A stretch of 8,011 nucleotides of DNA from Bacteroidales bacterium (lineage in GTDB: Bacteria; Bacteroidota; Bacteroidia; Bacteroidales; Bacteroidaceae), in assembly GCA_004552155.1 (NCBI GenBank), contig SFPF01000080.1, positions 1 through 8,011 of the forward strand. The letters are read 5' to 3'. Positions 5,925-8,011 of this stretch are shown one piece after another (within the stretch, counting starts at the first letter, position 1; each line of letters opens with the position of its first letter). Made by a program: the position numbers and the translations under genes. The notes under the pieces are model-generated. The model made no database searches, had not been told where the DNA came from, and worked only from the letters and a program-made list of their open reading frames with translations.

Positions 5925-6736
5925 ATGAAATATTTTACTTCAAGATTTTTAGTTCTTGCCGCCGCCGCACTCTTTACTTGCGGGCAAATGGCGGCGCAGT
6001 CGTTCACCGTACATAAGAAAAACGGCGAGACCATAGAATACAACATCAGTGAGGTAGACAGCCTCGTGTTCCACGAAACAGCAACGCCCGAACAACCCGC
6101 AGCACCGCGCATCGGCGACTTCTATTACGCCGACGGCACCTGGAGCACCGCGCTCAAAGCCGAAGGCACGCCGATAGGCATCGTGTTCTACGTGGGCGAA
6201 GCCACAGACTTCGGCGACCACGCCGCTTACTACAAGCAAAAGGACGGCACCACGCCGCTCGGCGAGTTCCACGGTTATGTGGTGGCACTCAACGACGCCA
6301 CGTATTTCAACGGAGAGCAGCACATCGTTTGGTGGAGCGCATACAACTCAAACGACGAGGGCATGGGCTGCTCCACTACCACCACCGACTTCCTCGGCTA
6401 CACCAACTCGCGTTCTATCGTCACGAATGCCGCAGCAAAGAAAGGCGGCCTCACGGGCGAGGATGACAACTACCCCGCAGCTTATTACGCCATCGTGGCA
6501 TACGAAGCGGCCTGTCCCGCTCCCGCACAGAGCAGCGGCTGGTTCCTGCCCTCGGCATACCAGTTCAAGTATATTTACGACCGCGCCTATTTCGACGAAG
6601 ACAACTCTGGCCGTCCTACGGACTTTCCACTTGGGCCTATTATTTTAATTTCGACAAGCGCGCCTTCAAGGCCGGCTTCATTGCCGACTATCGCAAGAAC
6701 AGCGGTATGCGCGTGCGCTCGATGCTGGCATTTTAA
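5925..6736 (+). pseudogene. Exported GWxLPS/YWSST-type protein, frameshifted near the C-terminus
   Basis: It starts with a signal peptide (about 1-25, ending QMAAQ) and a short module (FTVHKKNGETIEYNISEVDSLVF, given here as FTVHKKNGE and VDSLVF). The main domain runs from about 60 (IGDFYYADGTWS, GIVFYVGE, GYVVALND) to about 210 (SSGWFLPSAYQF), a layout known from Bacteroidetes exported proteins that end in a 'YWSST... VR..LAF' segment. In the starting frame the end of that domain is absent and the frame runs on through intergenic DNA to 6872. The expected ending is in another frame from about 6605: WPSYGLSTWAYYFNFDK, then IADYRKNSGMRVRSMLAF and TAA at 6734-6736. The break lies at about 6600-6617 and corresponds to one missing base, two extra, or a larger deletion. 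The distance from GWFLPS to WPSYG is short for the family as I recall it, favouring some loss. Either real decay or an assembly error. Confidence 0.75.
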
Positions 6737-6747
6737 GGTTCCATTTA

Positions 6748-6766
6748 TTAGTAGACGAGTTTACAA
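6748..6766. repeat. 8-bp repeat units, inverted orientation
   Basis: On the minus strand the units TAAACTCG (6756-6763) and TCTACTAA (6748-6755) belong to the TTTACTTG family. They lie at the left edge of the palindromic element. The 10-base sequence agtagacgag here (6750-6759) recurs in the same orientation at 6846-6855. Confidence 0.55.
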
Positions 6767-6770
6767 GGAA

Positions 6771-6832
6771 ATTTTCGTGCAAGCGAGAGCAGAGCCGAAC
6801 TTGTTCGGGCTATGCCGAGTGCAGCCGAAAAT
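6771..6832. repeat. Palindromic intergenic element (Prevotella-type dispersed repeat)
   Basis: This is an imperfect inverted repeat of about 62 bases with outer arms ATTTTCG (6771-6777) and CGAAAAT (6826-6832), and a perfect apex stem CCGAAC (6795-6800), TT, GTTCGG (6803-6808). The middle arms pair with mismatches and bulges. The core (gcaagcgagagcagagccg and tatgccgagtgcagccg) closely resembles a sequence I recall from many intergenic regions of Prevotella genomes. It is flanked by the 10-base direct repeat agtagacgag (6750-6759 and 6846-6855), which could be a target-site footprint or part of the surrounding 8-mer repeats. A transposase is not encoded here. Confidence 0.6.
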
Positions 6833-6843
6833 CTCAAAGAAAA

Positions 6844-6855
6844 CGAGTAGACGAG
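6844..6855. repeat. 8-bp repeat unit right of the palindromic element
   Basis: cgagtaga (minus-strand TCTACTCG, 6844-6851) is followed by cgag. This is the right-hand partner of the copy at 6748-6763 and carries the second agtagacgag (6846-6855). Confidence 0.5.
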
Positions 6856-6884
6856 ACAAGTTTCTCATGTAAGATATAGATTAG

Positions 6885-6902
6885 CAAGACATCTCTGTCT
6901 TG
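6885..6902 (+). terminator. Hairpin CAAGACA-TCTC-TGTCTTG, possible weak terminator
   Basis: A perfect 7-bp stem with a 4-base loop is followed by TTTACTTG. The stem is only moderately GC-rich and the following T run is short, so termination would be weak. It lies between the frameshifted gene ending at 6736 and the gene starting at 6961 and may separate their transcripts. Confidence 0.35.
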
Positions 6903-6934
6903 TTTACTTGTATACTCGTTTACTTGTTTACTAA
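6903..6934. repeat. 8-bp tandem repeat, four units
   Basis: TTTACTTG, TATACTCG, TTTACTTG and TTTACTAA run head to tail directly behind the hairpin at 6885-6902 and end 26 bases before the ATG at 6961. This is the same family and phase as the arrays at 1574-1613 and 2271-2286. Confidence 0.8.
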
Positions 6935-6960
6935 AATCGTTTTGATTTAACAACACACAC

Positions 6961-8011
6961 ATGAAATTTTTAGAAAAATACATCTTAGGCATTGCGCTCG
7001 CCCTGCTGCTCGGCACGCAGGCCATGACGGCGCAAACCGTGCGCCTGCACATGAAGAGCGGCGAGACATTGGAATATAATTGCGCCGACGTGGACAGCCT
7101 CACCTTTATCCCCGCCGAGAAGCCCTCGCCCAAGTTCCAGCTCGCGGTGAGCGACATCGGCATCGCCTCCGCAACGCTCAGCGTCACGCCAGACGACAAT
7201 GCGGTGCGCTACTATTACGACGTTTGCACGCGCGAGCAATACGATGCGCTTTCTGGCGGCGTGGAAGAAATCGTTACCTCCTATATCGAATATCTCAAGG
7301 GGCGCTATCCTACCCTCACGATGGAGCAAATCCTCGGCAACACTCTTTCGCAGGGCGCTGACAGCGACCAACTCACGGGCCTGCCCGCAGGAACGGAGTT
7401 CGTATTCTATGCTATTGCGGTGGACGATGAAGGAAAATGCTACGGCAAAGCCGCTACCACAACTTTCTCCACCCTGCCTGGCGGTGACCCTGCTGACGGT
7501 GCTGGTAACGCCCTCCGATCCCTCCGTGCGCTATTGGATGGGTATCGTGGCCGTGGCAAATTTCTCGGGCGACTATGCACTGACGGCACAGGTGCAGCAA
7601 GAAGTGGCGGACTATGCTGCCTCTACGGGTATGAACATGGCAGAGCTCGTGCAGAAGGTAACCTTTGCAGGCGACATCGCGCTTGAAGAGTCGGGACTGA
7701 CGCCCGAGACACCATATTATATATATGTATACGCCATGAACCCCGACGGCTCTGCCGCCGGAGCCGTGACCAAAAAGCGCTTCGTCACGCAGACCGAACT
7801 GCCCTCCGATGCCGCCGTCAGCCTCAGCTATCGCTATTTCGACGGCGATGCGCTCTATGAAGCAGATCCCGAAACCTATGCCGGCTATCAAGGCAAGGTT
7901 TTGGTACAGACGCGCCTCACGCCCAACGAAACGGCAACCTCCTGGGCGATAGCACTGGCAAAGGGCGACCTCACCGACGAAACGCTCTATCCCGACGAGG
8001 AAACCAAAAGG
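6961..8011 (+). pseudogene. Exported multi-domain FN3-like protein, frameshifted and cut by the window edge
   Basis: It begins with a signal peptide (about 1-25, ALALLLGTQAMTAQ) and the short module VRLHMKSGETLEYN... VDSLTF. A first beta-sandwich-like domain (about 57-172) starts IASATLSVTPDDNAVRYYYDV, carries a helical insertion (VEEIVTSYIEYL, LTMEQILGNTL) and ends LTGLPAGTEFVFYAIAVDDE... TTTFSTLP. The starting frame then degenerates and stops at 7686. A second frame, open from about 7478 to 8011, continues with a matching repeat: LTVLVTPSDPSVRYWMGIVAV, VQQEVADYAASTGMNMAELV, SGLTPETPYYIYVYAMNPDG, RFVTQTE. A third domain (YRYFDGDALYEADPE...) runs off the edge. The break lies at about 7474-7490 and corresponds to one extra base or two missing. 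The matching halves on either side make a frame break in one original gene close to certain. FN3-like domains in exported Bacteroidales proteins usually act in binding or as spacers; the ligand is unknown. No confident promoter is seen. Confidence 0.8.

Noticed and set aside
6737..6872. C-terminal extension of the GWxLPS-type protein to 6872
   Set aside because: These codons read through the palindromic intergenic element and arise only because of the frame break; the native stop is at 6734-6736.
6935..6960. Promoter for the FN3-like gene (TCGTTTTG at 6937-6944)
   Set aside because: It differs from TAnnTTTG at the important second base, lies very close to the ATG and lacks a -33 element.
6600..7490. 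Programmed ribosomal frameshifting at the two frame breaks
   Set aside because: No X XXY YYZ-type slippery sequence or downstream structure is apparent at either site, and the required shifts differ in direction.
7454..7891. 145-codon minus-strand frame at the right end
   Set aside because: It is antisense to the second half of the FN3-like gene, whose plus-strand frame from about 7478 matches the first repeat of the same protein.

Overview
The window looks like an accessory surface-protein region from a member of the Bacteroidales, most likely Prevotella or a close relative. The main clues are TAnnTTTG-type -7 promoter elements, no clear Shine-Dalgarno sequences, a cluster of Sec-exported proteins with short C-terminal 'LSGRRV...KGGIYI.NGKKI' or 'GLP.G.YI....' endings, a 66-codon 'MKKQYISP' peptide gene, a DUF2027/Smr-type gene, and two kinds of short intergenic tandem repeat plus a palindromic repeat that I associate with Prevotella genomes (from memory, not searched). 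The genus is an inference.

Layout. Left edge (1-117): a 14-bp tandem repeat lies directly behind the stop codon of a minus-strand Smr-domain gene. That gene has lost its 5' half at a junction near 615-625, where it is fused out of frame to the 3'-truncated end of an exported repeat protein (start 1569). Upstream of the latter, in the same minus-strand unit, is a small exported protein (2083 to 1607) with a promoter near 2205-2212 and a GC-rich leader holding mutually exclusive hairpins. Next is a second minus-strand unit: an 808-aa exported protein (5029 to 2603) and a 66-aa peptide (2548 to 2348), closed by a rho-independent terminator (2301-2334). A divergent AT-rich promoter region (5030-5385) separates it from a plus-strand unit: a 173-aa exported protein (5386-5907), paralogous to the 1607-2083 product; an exported protein of the GWxLPS/YWSST type that is frameshifted (5925-6736); a repeat-rich intergenic region; and a multi-domain FN3-like exported protein (from 6961), also frameshifted and running off the right edge.

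How the genes fit together. Except for the Smr gene, every full-sized product carries a signal peptide and none has a lipobox. Four of them begin the mature protein with a related 'xVxxxxGxTxEYxxxxVDSLxF'-like module. This suggests a set of envelope or secreted proteins diversified by duplication, not a metabolic pathway. I see no enzyme, transposase, CRISPR array, RNA gene or defence module. The strongest points are a G8 tract inside the signal-peptide codons of the 808-aa gene, where both -1 and +1 slippage give an almost immediate stop codon; the double-truncation junction near 620; and two reading-frame breaks in adjacent plus-strand genes, which may be decay or sequence error.
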